Positions 24,286 through 35,950 of a stretch of DNA of 64,000 nucleotides are shown piece after piece. The notes beneath the pieces are model-generated. The model was not told the origin of the DNA. It ran no database searches and worked only from the letters and a program-made list of their open reading frames with translations. How positions within the stretch are numbered: the first letter of the stretch is position 1; each line of letters opens with the position of its first letter. The DNA is taken from positions 2,542,001-2,606,000 of the forward strand of contig JAITYX010000079.1 in NCBI GenBank assembly GCA_021018815.1. The letters run 5' to 3'. The stretch is from Talinum fruticosum (Eukaryota; Streptophyta; Magnoliopsida; Caryophyllales; Talinaceae). The position numbers and the translations under genes were made by a program.

Positions 24286-26019
24286 TAATTTTACGAAAAA
24301 AAGGTCAACTTTTAAATTTAAAAAATCAAACTAAAAAAACACATAAAATAACAAAGCAATATGAAGAAACAAATTGGTGAAACGACAATATATATACCTA
24401 ACAATATGTTGATTTTGCTAAAAACAACTTACCTCATTTATTTTAGTGCCTCTTGTATCTGGCAAGCCTCTATGAAGTTTCCTCATTGTTTCCTAACTCC
24501 TTTATGCTAAGTGCCTCTTGCGAACCTGCCCATGTGCAACAACAAATGATTAATTTAGTAAATGAACCTTAATTATCACACCACAAATCACTCATATCAA
24601 AACAAAAAGTTAAGAGTTTACAAACACTGAAGATCAATCGTAATAGAACTCATTGCACGTTTCCATGACTATGATCTTACATCAGTAAAGCAATGAAGAA
24701 TTAAAACCATCGCAGTGAAATTCAATGCACCTACTGTTGCTGGAGAGGCAAAGAGAGCAACAAAGTTAAGCATCTTCTATTTTAGAGAAAGATAGACAAG
24801 CGACACAAGAGGATTAACTTATTGTATCATACCACAATCAAGAAAGCCGCAATCTCATCACCGAAACTGCAAATTGAACTTCCTGTCACCGACCTTCACC
24901 CCAATGCTGCAGATTCTCATGACCATTTAGAGCAACACTTCCCCTGCAATAAAAAGGTACTTTGAATTAAAGTTGTATTAGCACACATCAAAGATATCAA
25001 AGTGGTTCTGCAATAACATACCAAACGGAGTTCCGCTAGGATTACACACATACCTCCATTCAACCCATTTAAAAAGGAGAATACAAGAAGATAAAAAAAG
25101 CACATCCAGCAAGGGTTTCTACTGTCTTCATTGATCATCTTTTATAGGCATATCACCAGCAGACTCCGAAACTCAAGAGGAAAAATAATAAATCAAATAA
25201 TGATAACCTTCTCTTCCTCAAACTTCTTTATCTAATTACCTAATTTAACAGTGTCATCTCAACACAAAAGAGTCAATATCTCAACACAAAAGAGAAATAA
25301 ATAATATAGTCACATTCCACATACTTATCAATTATCTTAAAAGGCGGGTCTCGTGCCTTATAAGATAATTGACCCTAAGCATCATATTAGATAGAAATTA
25401 TAGGAGCAACTGCCCGATAGAACTAAGCCAAACATAATGACATACAAATAGCCAACAGATCCCCCATTCTTACCCTCTATCAAATCTTAAACTAATGTGG
25501 TTAAACCGAGCAATTTATTCAGTCATGGTGTACACCATCAATAATAATCATCATAAAATTAAGCCCCCAAAAATTATAAACTAACAAGGTTTCTTGAAGA
25601 GAATTGAAACTGAACCTTGCCACCAATGTGTTAACTCTTCACGCCTGCTCTAACGGCAGTTGTGCATCTCAGCATGAGGCAAAACAAGGAGCAATTTTCT
25701 TCAATTTGATGCGGCAACAAATCGCCCAAAATTAATTAACATTTCCTTTTCAAATTATATATGATTGTTAAGCTATGTTAATGTTCTTCCACATGTGACT
25801 ATTTTCGGATATCATGTCTAAGATGGTAAGCCATAATACATAGTAATCAAGCAACTCTTGTTGTTAGTTAATCAACAAGTTATGTAATGCAGCGTGCAAA
25901 CAAAAAATTATTCAATGAATCACATACTCAAGAGGAATATCATGCTCTTAATCACACAAGTAATCAGAGAAATTTGAACAAACAAAAAATTACTCAATGA
26001 ATCACGAGTTAGCGCCATG
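24286..26019. other. L1 body; one exon-like block, otherwise nothing recognised
   Basis: On the minus strand 24430-24525 is purine-rich and ends in a good GTAAGTTG donor. One frame includes QEALSIKELGNNEET, but the whole stretch is not open. The repeated phrase AGTGCCTCTTG (24455 and 24510) suggests a small internal duplication. Confidence 0.35.
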
Positions 26020-26315
26020 TAAGGCTATCCACAATGGTTGTATCTCATAAAGAGTTGCTCCAAGTGTTACATACGCAAGGGAGTTGCTCCCTTTTGTTGT
26101 CTATTTTCAATGGTAGCAATTCATGGGAGTTGCTCCATAATAATTTATATTATAAATGGATCCCACATGAAATATTTTATGAATATAATTGTTTTATTAA
26201 TAAATTAATTTTAGATTATATTAATAATAAAATAATATGATGGAAATAATAAAATAATTCATGTATTATATTATTTTAGGTGTGTGTTAATAATAATATT
26301 AATTTTAATTTGTTA

Positions 26316-26429
26316 TTATTTATTAAGAAGTTCGCACAATAATAACTTGATAATATCTTGAAAATTAGGGTGTTGAGAATTTGAAGAATTTGGAGAATTT
26401 GGTTGGCTACTTTCAGAATTTGTATCCAT
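26316..26429 (-). pseudogene. Harbinger ORF1 (Myb-like) N-terminal remnant, 37 codons
   Basis: Starts MDTNSESSQP, continues with an Asn/Ser/Pro-rich stretch and then PNFQDIIKLLL before a TAA stop. Plant PIF/Harbinger ORF1 proteins (Myb/SANT-like DNA-binding partners of the transposase) often begin with MDTNS-type, Asn/Ser/Gln-rich leaders, so I infer a truncated ORF1. The full ORF1 is several hundred residues; the trihelix/Myb part is missing. A TATAAATA box lies about 75 bp upstream. Confidence 0.7.
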
Positions 26430-26502
26430 AATTTGTGATTTTGAGAGTACGCAGAGATTTGTGAGGTGAAAAATGCCAAATCTAACATTACACCATACAC
26501 CT

Positions 26503-26510
26503 TATTTATA
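26503..26510 (-). promoter_or_regulatory. TATA box of the Harbinger remnant
   Basis: TATAAATA on the minus strand, 73 bases before the remnant start codon, inside the element. Confidence 0.6.
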
Positions 26511-27284
26511 GTGTTTTTGGATGAAAAAAATGACCGTTGTTACATAATTATTAAAAAATATAGCCGCTACAAATGGGTTAAATTTCATTAAAATATAACC
26601 GTTAATAACCGTTACACACAAAAAAAAAGCCTCTGAAAATAAAAAAACAAAATAAAATAAAAAAAACACAAAAGCATCCACTTGCAGCGTGTGGGGCCCG
26701 CTGCTTTGGCCGCCCACCGTCTTCCGCACGCTAGAGGCACACGCACCATACACAGCCCAAGCTGGGTCGTGCCTCACGCGAGCGGAACCCCCTTTCCCCT
26801 CTCTCTCCCCCTTTTCCTTCTCTCTCCTCCTTTTTGCCCCTCCACCGGGTGCTCCATGAAGTTTCTTCATGGAGCAACTCCATGGAAAAACTCTCTTGGA
26901 GTTGCTCCACCTCAGCCTCATTATCCTTTTATTTTTTTATTTCTCTTTCCTTCGCTTAAGAGCAACTTTCCGTGAAATACAACCATTGGAGATAGCCTAA
27001 GCATATGCATATCCATCACAATGAAGGAGATCAAGATTGTCGACATCAACCAAATAGAATACTAACACCTACTTTTGCAAATTACAGATGAACTAACAAC
27101 AGAAATCAATTCTAAAAGAACATCCAACTTATTCTCTCACAAATTATTCTTCAATTTTGACTCAAAAATGTGATTCCGCCCCCATTTGACCACCCATTGT
27201 TCACCCATCCCCTTCCTTCCACCAATCGACAATAAATTTTGTCCTCCTCCCTCCCGATATGCGGGCTTAATCGACAATTAAACT

Positions 27285-27700
27285 AGGGTTTGGAGATAAG
27301 GGAAAAGGATCCGGACGAAATTGAGGGAGAAAAGAGGGAAACGTACCGGATATCGAATACCTCACACATTTTCAACAGAATGGAAGAATCGCCTTTCTCC
27401 GTCATCGAAATCAAAGCACATGTCTCCGAAGTCTTGTGTACCCAACGATGGCGAAATCGAAAAGCGCATTCTCATAGCCGGCGACGAATCGACGCTATTG
27501 TATGGTCGAGAAGGAAAAGGAGAGAATTCTCAGGGACGCTGCCGCCGCGGCGGTTTAGAGTTTCAGAATCTGCGAGAGGGGAGTTGTCCTTTGTCGGCGA
27601 CGGCGGCTAAACTGCCGAGTTTTTCCACCGCCATTACAGATGTTGCATTTTTACACCGGAGACGCGGAGTTCACTCGTTCCAGAAAAAGTCAAAATTGAA
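27285..27700 (-). other. Unit L1 first-exon region (minus strand)
   Basis: GC-richer than its surroundings. Minus-strand reading: an ATG near 27635 opens a 23-codon frame (MAVEKLGSLAAVADK...), followed by CCGCCGCGG-rich leader. Then comes a block with ATG ACG GAG AAA GGC (MTEKGDSSILLKMCEVFDIR) ending TTCGATATCCG before a GTACG donor (about 27344). The last 60 bases and the start of the intron match R2 at 38527-38605 on the opposite strand: CCATTCT, then AAATGTGTGA, GTAT and ATCCG|GTAC, then CTCTTCTCCC and CTCAATTT. No TATA box is clear. The product is unrecognised. Confidence 0.5.
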
Positions 27701-27739
27701 GTCGAAATGGGTCAACTTATTTTCTTGCTGATCAAGCAA

Positions 27740-28312
27740 CGTATAATACACACCAAATACATTAGTATATAGAAATTTTATAAATTTAGATCTATAAATT
27801 TAAATTATTAAATATATTATTTATTTTTTAATTTATCTTTTATTTTAATGATCACCCTTTTAAAGAAATATTAAATTTTATTTTTAAAAATTAAATCATG
27901 TCACCTTATTCATAAATTATAATCTATGTTATAAATATAATAGTGACACTGACACTTATCTTATATAAAGTTGTTTTATATGTGGACAACGATTAAAGCA
28001 CCTTTGTTTTAGTTTTTGGAAGCTTAAAATGAGTTACATCTCTTTTATTATTATTATAAAAAATGAATTTTTTTGTAAGTGAATTTTATTAATAGTAAAT
28101 TAATGATACTATTAGAAATTAAAAAAATTATATTAAAAATATAGTAATTAAAAAATAAATTAATAATATATATAATAGCAATCTTTTACAAAATATAAAA
28201 TGAGAGCACGAGAGTGAATTTATGAGTTTCGTCCAATAAAAAAATAGTAATTTATCCTTGAAAAAAAGGTTTTCACTCATCTATGCACTCTCTTTTACTC
28301 TTACCACAATAA

Positions 28313-28314
<2 letters not shown>
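27740..28314. other. Core spacer, very AT-rich
   Basis: No gene, tRNA or transposon end recognised. Confidence 0.5.

Positions 28315-28382
<68 letters not shown>
28315..28382. repeat. (AAT)n microsatellite, about 22 perfect units
   Basis: An uninterrupted ATA repeat. The plus-strand poly-Ile frame across it is an artefact. Confidence 0.97.
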
Positions 28383-28439
28383 CTATGTAACATATAACAT
28401 TAGTATTTTCAAATTGATCAAATATTGCAATGGGAGTGA

Positions 28440-29040
28440 TTGTATGAACTTAGAGTAATCTTATCCATAAAAATTATTTATCAATTAAATATGAGTTATT
28501 GATGTAAATAATTAAGTAAATAAATAATATAATTGACCCAAATGAAAAAAAAATCTCCTTTTATAAGTGAACTCTTTTTTTTTTTTTTTGGATTAATATA
28601 GTCTTATTAATATGTTTTTTGTCCTTCATGCATTGAAACAAACATTAAATAATTGTAATTGGCTTATGTAGAGTTAACATTTCACCTTTCACGTTTCTTT
28701 TTACAGTTTTAACATCTTAATTTAGGTTATTTTAGTTGATTATATAAGTTTAGGGTAATCTTAACCATAAAAATTATTTGTCTATTAAATATGAGTCATT
28801 GATGTAAATAATTAAATAAATATATAATATAATTTTCCTAAATAAAAAAATCCTTTTATAAACGGACTCTCCTTTTCCTTTTTTTTTTGTGTGTGTGATA
28901 ATATAGTCTTTTTATTTTTTTTTCCTTCATATATTGAAACAAATGTTGAATAATGGTAATTGACTTATGCAGAGTTAATATTTCACCTTTCACGTTTCTT
29001 TTTTATAGTTTGAAGATGTTAATTTAGGTTTAGTTTTAGT
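28440..29040. repeat. Tandem duplication of an approximately 300-bp AT-rich unit
   Basis: Unit 1 (28445-28740) and unit 2 (28747-29035) share TAGAGTAATCTTATCC / TAGGGTAATCTTAACC, the ATAAAAATTATTT block, GATGTAAATAATTAA, the CTTTTATAA...ACTCT block and TTTCACCTTTCACGTTTCTT. Confidence 0.85.
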
Positions 29041-31435
29041 TGTTTGTGACATAAACATAATAGAGTCATCGTTTATGATTAGCAAAATTTAGGAATAAGA
29101 AAATGATATATTTGTTATGATGAAAAGAGAAAAGGGTTTTAGAAATATTGGAGAATGGGGCGAATGTTTGTGGTTTTGAGTTGTAGATGCCTAATTCCGT
29201 CAAGCGTGGTTGCTTTTGCAGTTTAGCTTCGGTATTTCAGCATTTCTTGATTTGAGCCTTAATCAAATAATAGTGTGTACTTGTAATTGAGGAGGACGAG
29301 TTTGAGATGGTATCTCGATTAATTAACGATGAATCCTTACACTTAATTTTATCTACATTTTCTTCGCAAATATAGGGTTAAAGAATAAATGTTAGATGAT
29401 CAAGGTTGTCATATAATGTTTAAAATAGATTGAAGGCATTTCAATATCTTACCTCAACTATATGAGATATCTTCATTATATGATTTTTGCATAACTTGCC
29501 AAATTGCCCCAACAAAAAAAAATGTCTTAAGTTACATGTCTTTAGGATTTGTATATATTATTCCTTAGAAACTAGTTTCTTAGTTTACGACCTACTTGAT
29601 CATTAGTATGATTTATGAAGCCTAATTTGGTAATTACTAAGTTGAATGTTATATGCTTCACTTGCTAATTTATGTAAAAGTGAAGTTGTTATTCTTTCTC
29701 ACCACATTTCTATCTTAAATGATACTAATGTCTATTTAATTTTTGGGTAAGCTTGCAAAATGAATTTTCTCTTACCATACCTTTATCATTGCGTGTGAAT
29801 GTTTACAATTAGTAAATTTATTCTGTAATAAATTTTCTCATTCCTTTTAGATAACTAGGATGTTATAACTTTTAGAGAGCAAATATAGTTGCAAATTCGG
29901 TTTCAAAAGTGCCGAAGTAGAGCTAAAATATGTGAATCTATTTTGCAATTTGAGTTGAGTGTTGGGCAAATGATTGGAAAATACAACTCATTTTAGGATG
30001 CAAATGTAAGAAGATAAAGGATGGAGTCTCAACATAAAGTTATTTATATGATTAAGAGGTGGAGTCACGAGTTTGAAATTATTTATAATTAACTTCTATT
30101 GTCTATAACTTCTTGAGGATGACTAAAGAATGTAGGAGGAAAAGGAATTGCCTTTGTGTACAGAGGTAGATAAGAATGAATAAATCATCATCTTCACCAT
30201 ATAATTTTAAAAAAATGAGATTCCATTATAGGTATATGTGTACTTTTTAAGTGTTCGTATAATATTTGAGTTAATGATGTTTTAGTAGGTTGCATGTAGA
30301 TATTTATCTAGACGTCAATTAAATCAAATTAGTATTGACTTTGTAGAGAGTTATGAGTTATAATTTTGACATTCTTTTATTGATTTGATGTGTTTTGTAG
30401 TGTAATATTAATTTACAACATAATGATATTTATTATAATCTATCGGTCATCTAATTCAATATCTACCAATCATATATTATTCCTTTTCCTACTAATATTT
30501 GTCTTTTGATATCCAAAACTGTTCTCATAATTATATGAGTGAGTTTTATTTAGATTGTTTGATTCTTAGAGGGGTTTGACTTGTTAATGTTCCAAACACG
30601 AGTATAATCTTAAAACCTTAATAATATTTTTTATCATTCTTTTTTATTTATCGTTTTAGATAAATATGTGGCGGCCTTTAATGATTTTTATGTGCTGGGT
30701 TTTGATAAATTTAATGAGTTACGAAAACATTTTTCACTATGAGGGATAACATGCAAAAGAATGTCTGTTGAAGGTGAAACCATTCAATAAAATTAAATGA
30801 TCGCGAAAAATATACTCACAAGTACAACATCGATCTATGATTCAATAATTTGTTAAGATATACATTATATAATATTACTCCGTGCATACCACTCGCTGTT
30901 CCGAGACTAGTACAAATTTAATTCTAATTTATATGGTATATCATGGTTTATGAATTTAAAAGCACTTTGTAATGAAAACGCTAAAAGGATTTATTTATCA
31001 TCAAAACTTCTTTTAAAATTTTTTAAAGTTTATTTTCCTTTTATTATTGATGATGTGTCTTGTTGTGAAACATAACAAATGACACGCAAAATATGTAAAC
31101 ATTTTAAAAGAACAGGTAAGCTGACTAAGCTCTTAATCATATGAAAATTGTTTCACATACTATACCAAATTGGTAATGACTTTAAGAATTCCCAGTTTTA
31201 TAATTAGCCCAAGCTACAAGTTTACCAAAATGATTAATGCATAAACTCGAATACACAGATCTTCTTTTTACAAATTCACTTTTCTATAAAATTTTTTTGT
31301 TCTTTATATTCTAGATATGTCAAAATTGTTCAAAAAAACAGAAGTGATAACTATAACCTAATATTAGGATTCACTTTGTTTATATTTATGGTTTAGCTAA
31401 CCATTGCCCTAAGGACGAAGGATAAAAGCTATTTA
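29041..31435. other. Core spacer; no gene recognised
   Basis: AT-rich throughout, with no open frame of note on either strand and no LTR, reverse transcriptase or transposase motif seen. Confidence 0.5.
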
Positions 31436-31439
31436 TGTC

Positions 31440-32042
31440 CATTTAAATAGAATCTTATCTTAATAAAATTTAATATATTTTCTTTTTAAATAAAATATTT
31501 TTTATATTCTTATAAAATCCCATTATCTAATTCTTTTCAGATTATTTATTTTTTAAAATAAAAATTTTCCTACTGACATTAAATTGTATAAAAAATAAAA
31601 ATCAATGTATCGTCTTCTTCCTAATTGTTAGAAACTGCTTAAACTAGTTTCTCCCTGAACTCCTTCCTCCATTCCCAACTCGCGGGGGCGGGGGGGTGGG
31701 AGAAAATAGAACGATGACGATCACTGATTATTATTCCTTAATTTGCTATATTCTAGCTCCAGAATTTCCGCTTTCATTCGCCGCTCTTGCTCGTGGAGCT
31801 CTTGAATGTATTCAATGGCATCCTTGATTTTGAAAATTAATAAGTTTATCATATAAAACGTTTATTTTATCATCTAAAACATTTATTTTATCATATAATT
31901 TAATTTCAGTAGGTAAATTTCTATTAAAAGATAAATGAATAATTTTAAAAGAATTAGATAATGAGATTTAATAGGAAGATAAAAAATTTTATTTAAAAAG
32001 AAAACTTACTAATAATTATATCAAAATAAATTTTTATTTAAG
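31440..32042. mobile_element. Foldback (long inverted repeat) element carrying a captured gene fragment
   Basis: Left arm 31442-31590 and right arm 31888-32041 are inverted copies of about 150 bp. Shared landmarks are TTTTCTTTTTAAATAAAAT, CATTATCTAATTCTTTT and CTACTGA..TTAAATT. The roughly 300 bp between them have a different, GC-richer composition and contain part of a bHLH gene. I could not find a matching target duplication. The right side runs straight into GGGTGTTTGG, which looks like another terminus. A long-arm element with a host-gene fragment inside resembles a Pack-MULE, but without the 9-bp duplication this is inference. Confidence 0.7.
31705..31830 (-). pseudogene. Captured fragment of a plant bHLH transcription factor (bHLH35/27-like)
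   Basis: The minus strand reads KIKDAIEYIQELHEQERR, then MKAEILELE, then YSKLRNNNQ and a stop. This is the second helix of the bHLH and the leucine-rich stretch after it, as in plant bHLH35/bHLH27-type regulators (…IIKDAIEYIQELHEQE…). The basic region and first helix are missing, and no start codon or promoter is attached. The fragment starts and stops abruptly inside the foldback element, so it is a transduplicated exon piece and not a gene. Confidence 0.82.
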
Positions 32043-32440
32043 AGGGTGTTTGGTCTAGATTTTAAAACTGTTTTTAGATTCTAAAAACTAAAATTAGGTC
32101 AACACTAATTTTTAAAAAATTAAAACTGTTTTTCAAAAGTGATTTTGGCAAAAAAATTTATCAGAAACAGAAACAACAAATAATTATTTCTGTTTCTAAT
32201 TTCTGGAAAAAATGTGTATGAACCACCAATAATCCAATTCTCTCTCCTTTTTTTAACTTCTTTTATCTTTTGGATCACCTCTATCTCTCTCTCTCTCTCT
32301 CCTCTATCTTTATTTCTCTCTTCTCTCTCTCTTATTTATTTGCATATATCTTATCAGTCCGCAAAATCATTTTACTTATTAGATTTATGACCATATTCTT
32401 CTTATTTTCATTTTTTAAAAATCTCTTTTCATTTTTAGTA
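32043..32440. other. AT-rich spacer with possible transposon terminus and CT tract
   Basis: Starts GAGGGTGTTTGGTC, a sequence commonly seen at ends of plant DNA transposons, but no partner end was found. A CTCTCT run spans 32281-32301. Confidence 0.35.
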
Positions 32441-32449
32441 GAAAACTAG

Positions 32450-32770
32450 GCCGTTATTGTAAACAGACTTGCGGCCCACGTAGGCGAAAACGCGTTTTTA
32501 GCAAAGCATGATTACAACGTTTAATCCGCGTACGATGCGTGTTTAAGTATATGTTAATGCGTGTTTTCCCGTTAATTTGAGGCGGTTAATGTTAGCTATA
32601 TATAATGCCGTTATAGTGAGTTCTGGGTCTCATTCACAACATCGAAGCCGAAGAGTGAAGGGTGAAGAGCGAAGAGTGGAGGTCCACCACCACATTCTGC
32701 CGCCGGTGGACAGCGGAGACGGCGGAAACGGGGCGGCGTCACCATCACCGGGTTAGTGCGGCGTAAGTTT
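32450..32770 (+). promoter_or_regulatory. Unit R1 promoter and first exon
   Basis: AACGCG at 32490, CCGCGTACG at 32527, two ATGCGTG motifs (32536 and 32559), TATA box CTATATATAA (32596-32605), then a purine-rich leader and a GC-rich stretch with GCCGCCGG. The exon probably ends near 32763 (GCG|GTAAG-like, seen as GCGGCGTAAGTTT). Telobox-like TAGGGTTT follows at 32930 and 33080. The leader has no obvious ORF. Motif content matches the other units, but the sequence itself has diverged. Confidence 0.55.
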
Positions 32771-33690
32771 GCTTTTATTGGCCTATTTCATTAGTCGTTC
32801 TTCTTTTTGGGGATTGTTTGATGGTTTGGGTGTTTTAAGGCGAAATATAAACCCTAGGATTTTGGAACCAAATTAAATGAAATGAAGGTTCGTTGATATC
32901 CGATTATCCGCCCCGAGTTAAGGTTAGAGGATTAGGGTTTGATGCCGCAATTTAACAGTCACGCTCATAGGCCTCTGCAACAGCCAATGTAAATCTTCAA
33001 TTATTCATACCTTAATAATCACATTATGGTTCCTTTTATTTGGTGTTGTTTGCTGCTAATTTAAGGGTTAAATCAAAGAATTAGGGTTTTAGTGCGAAAC
33101 ATTTGGGGCTTTTCAACGTGATATTCCAATTCCGATGTTTAAGTAGTGGAGATTAAAAATTGGTGATGTATAGGCACTATTCGGTGTGAAATGGAAAGTG
33201 GTTGTCTGGTTTGGATCCAGGACATACTAATGTTAGGGTTTTCTTTTTGGTTTGCAAGTTGTAACTTGGTCAGATTAAGTAACTTTGGTTCTAATCAATT
33301 TCGTATCTACTGTTAGTTGATTTGGCATAGATAACCATGTTTCAATGCTTTAATTGGATGTAGTATTGGGTTATTGAACGTATGGTTCTAATCAATTTCT
33401 TATCTACTGTTAGAAGTAGACCCATGGGATTAATCCAACTGGCATTTGGAAGTCTTGTTTGGAAAATCTTATTTCGTCTTCCATCCTCTGCTAGAAAGAA
33501 TTACTCTGTATACACTGTGAAACAGAGTCATCGTTGGTTCAGTGATTCTGTGTCTTCCTTTATTTCTGTTTTTCAGGAGATGGATTGGGGTTGTTAGAGA
33601 GGAGATATATTGGGGGTGAGAGACATGCTCTGACCTGTAAATATATTTTCTGTAGTAGACTTGTGGGCTTTTTGTTATTTTTGCAGGCTC
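32771..33690. other. R1 intron-like sequence
   Basis: T-rich with teloboxes. The repeated phrase GGTTCTAATCAATTTC(T)TATCTACTGTTAG occurs at 33286 and 33384. No gene recognised. Confidence 0.4.
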
Positions 33691-33699
33691 TGATGAACT

Positions 33700-34200
33700 G
33701 GTGATCTTTGTACTCAGAGATGATCTATCTTGCTTTTTAAGTTGTACCTGGACAGGGCCAAGGGTTTTGCACAAGACAAATCCAAAATACACTTGCTATG
33801 GGGAATTTGCATACCTCATGATCTCCTTTTCCAACTGGTTTGAATCTGACTCTTTGTTTCCTCAAATATGATATCCATGATCTTTTTATGTGTCTCAACT
33901 TATTTTGGCTGAAATCTCGTAGGATAATATGAAGTGGTGAGGCCAGTTCTTGGACAACTTGGAATAAGTTATATTTTGTTGCTGTTTTTTATCAATAAGG
34001 CTTGGGATTCTTTACTCCCCTGTCTTCTAATCCCGATCGTTTCTCTTATTCTCTCTGTTGTGATGTGCGCAGCGCTGGGCAAAATGCAAGGGCAACTCAG
34101 TGTGTTCTTTTGGAAGATACAGTTGATTTATATTCTTCACATTGCTTCAGGGAGGTATTTCTACATTTTGAATTAAATTATCTCCAATTATGTGCTGAAT
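33700..34200 (+). repeat. R1 copy of a block also in R2 (39680-40330)
   Basis: Shared blocks: GGCCAAGGGTTTTGCAC, TACACTTGC.ATGG..AATT, CTTTTCCAACTGGTTTGAATC, AAATATGATATCCATGA, TGAAGTGGTG, CAACTTGGAATAAGTTATATT, and GCTTCAGGGAGGTATT.C..CA. In R2 the CTTTTCCAACTGGTT phrase is itself tandemly repeated (39770 and 39824). Confidence 0.8.
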
Positions 34201-35588
34201 TTAAGATGATGATAAGGAAAATTTATTTAGAGGTAGTCTTATTTGGCATCACATTTTGTCAAGAACGGCTTGCCGAAAAGCCCTGCTCAAGTTGTAATGA
34301 TCTATCTGATGTTCAGATATTCCAGATTCCTGAACACATTTTCTGGTATTTGGTATCAGTCACTGATTATAGTTTCATTTTCATGATTTTATTTGATGTT
34401 AAAAGTGTTCAGATTTTATTTGATTGGTGTTACATAAAACGTTTTACAGAGGAATCACGCTGGGACATACAACTCTGGCAGAATCATGAGCTTGAGATCA
34501 AGTTCCCATCAAAGATTAAGTGCTCTATGAACCCCTCCAGGTTTAGTTCACTGTTACGTTTGGTCATACCCATAAGTGACTTGTTTTTGTCGTTTTAATT
34601 TCAGGAGTCTGTATGTGCATACCTGGTGATTCTTTCAAATACAAGAATAAGAGTAAGTTTTCTATTGAATATTAAGAAAGTTGGAATGTTCGAAACGGTC
34701 ACTAAGCTTCAATATTTAAAGGAAAAAGACCAATGAGATATACTCTGGTGCAGGATAAGCCTGGGTTTCTTCTTCTCTTTATTGCTTAGAGTTAAGTAAT
34801 GTTTGAGCTTCCAGCTATTCCGTCATTTGCTTGTGACAATAGTTGATTCCCTGTGGTTATGTGTGTCCAGGTTTCTTAAATCCAAGCAACGACTTTTAAC
34901 CACCATCCAACGTTTGATTTCTTTAAGCCAAGAAAGGTAATTCCTCACTGATAGATTGCATTTTTATTTATTTTTTAAATAGCAGCTTACTTTTAAGGTA
35001 ATTCCTCCACTTGTAAAATTCCACGAGAAATAATGAGATATAGAAAACATATTGAAATTTAACCGATAGAATTAATTAACTTGGTTCATTAGTTGTACTT
35101 GGAAGCCTATGTAAAATTTCTTGTTCCTTGTCTACTTCCATATTTGTGATTGTCTATATTTAACCGATAGACTCATATTGACGCCTAATAAAAGCTAGTA
35201 CTTGTGTTATTAAAAGATAAAGAAACTAAACTCTTACAATAAATGTCATTTTCATCTATTTACATGCGACTATAGAAAGGAGGAAGAGGGCAAAAGAAAA
35301 GGAGGTCACTCAACTCTTTTATGACTGTCTTATCAGCCAACATTTTTGCTCCACTTTTTTGTTCCATTTTTCATTCAAATTTCCATCATATTTGCTCCGT
35401 TTTTATTAATTGATCAACTAACATTTCTTGATTAAGTGCTTTGTTGTGCCTTTTCTCTCATTTTTGTTGAATATGATGCTTGAGGTCAGTGATATTTGTC
35501 TAACAAGAAGCCACAGTCAAACGTTATGTGTTGGTATTGGTAATCATATTCATATTCCAAGCTTTTTGTGAGTTACTCTACTAAATAA
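34201..35588. other. R1 body; one possible exon, otherwise unrecognised
   Basis: 34450-34541 begins after TTTTACAG, is fairly GC-rich and ends CCTCCAG before GTTTAG. It lies in a 198-codon frame, but that frame crosses intron-like T-rich sequence. No domain seen. Confidence 0.35.
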
Positions 35589-35950
35589 GAAGATGAAGTT
35601 GAATAGTGGAAACAATAGTCAACAACACACCCTCAATCCTGAGAAGAAGAGCCAGAATTATTTCTCAATGTATCTTTCTCTCTCTACTTTTTAATAAAAA
35701 AAAACTATTATTTTTATTATTTTTTTATATGATATCGATTTAGTTTCTCATAAATCTTTCCTTTCTACTACAGCTTCCAGTATCTATCATGTCCAATTGG
35801 GTGAGAATTGACTTGTCACCCACCATGAAAACCTACGTCAAGGTAAATATCCTAATGTTCCCTCAGCCAAAACCCTCCAATTAGAAGGACAAAGTTGAAG
35901 AATATTATGTGGGAGGATGAGTTTATGTTTATGTGCTTGTCTCCTCTGTT
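35589..35950 (+). repeat. R1 decayed copy of the exon c-d cassette
   Basis: 35589-35667 matches exon c of R2 (GTGGAAACAATAGTCAACAA, CACACCCTCAATCCTGAG, CAGAATTATTTCTCAATG). 35774-35842 matches exon d (CATCATGTCCAATTGGGTGA, ACTTGTCACCCACCATGAAA) and keeps a GTAAAT donor. Like R2 copy A it has the extra GTGAGAATTGACTTG-type segment missing from copies B and C. Cys codons of exon d are changed (CTTCCAGTATCT), so this copy does not encode the CxCxxC motif. Confidence 0.7.

Larger units (their letters stand above)
26020..27000. mobile_element. Nonautonomous PIF/Harbinger-type element, 975 bp, with TAA target duplication
   Basis: Element 26023-26997. The left end is GGCTATCCACAATGG followed by TTGTATCTC. 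The right end, reverse-complemented, is GGCTATCTCCAATGG followed by TTGTATTTC. Both ends are bordered by TAA (26020-26022 and 26998-27000). A 3-bp TWA target duplication with GG-starting inverted repeats is typical of plant PIF/Harbinger transposons. Inside are an ORF1 remnant, its TATA box, and a perfect 12-bp hairpin (TGCTCCATGAAG with its complement, 26850-26876, loop TTT). No transposase is present, so movement would need one supplied in trans. The frames at 26502-26921 and 26682-26975 are not supported as genes. Confidence 0.88.

Noticed and set aside
26502..26975. 139- and 97-codon frames on opposite strands
   Set aside because: Both lie inside the Harbinger-type element, overlap each other and show no domain.
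27290..27731. Plus-strand frames of 106 and 136 codons
   Set aside because: They are antisense to the GC-rich L1 first exon; the conserved splice context is on the minus strand.
28258..28458. Plus-strand frame with a long poly-Ile tract
   Set aside because: Produced entirely by the (AAT)n microsatellite.
32043..32240. Second DNA transposon starting GGGTGTTTGG
   Set aside because: Only one terminus-like sequence is present; no inverted partner or target duplication was found.
34002..34598. 198-codon plus-strand frame, the longest in the window
   Set aside because: It crosses T-rich intron-like sequence, its R2 copy is not open, and no domain is visible; only 34450-34541 looks exon-like.
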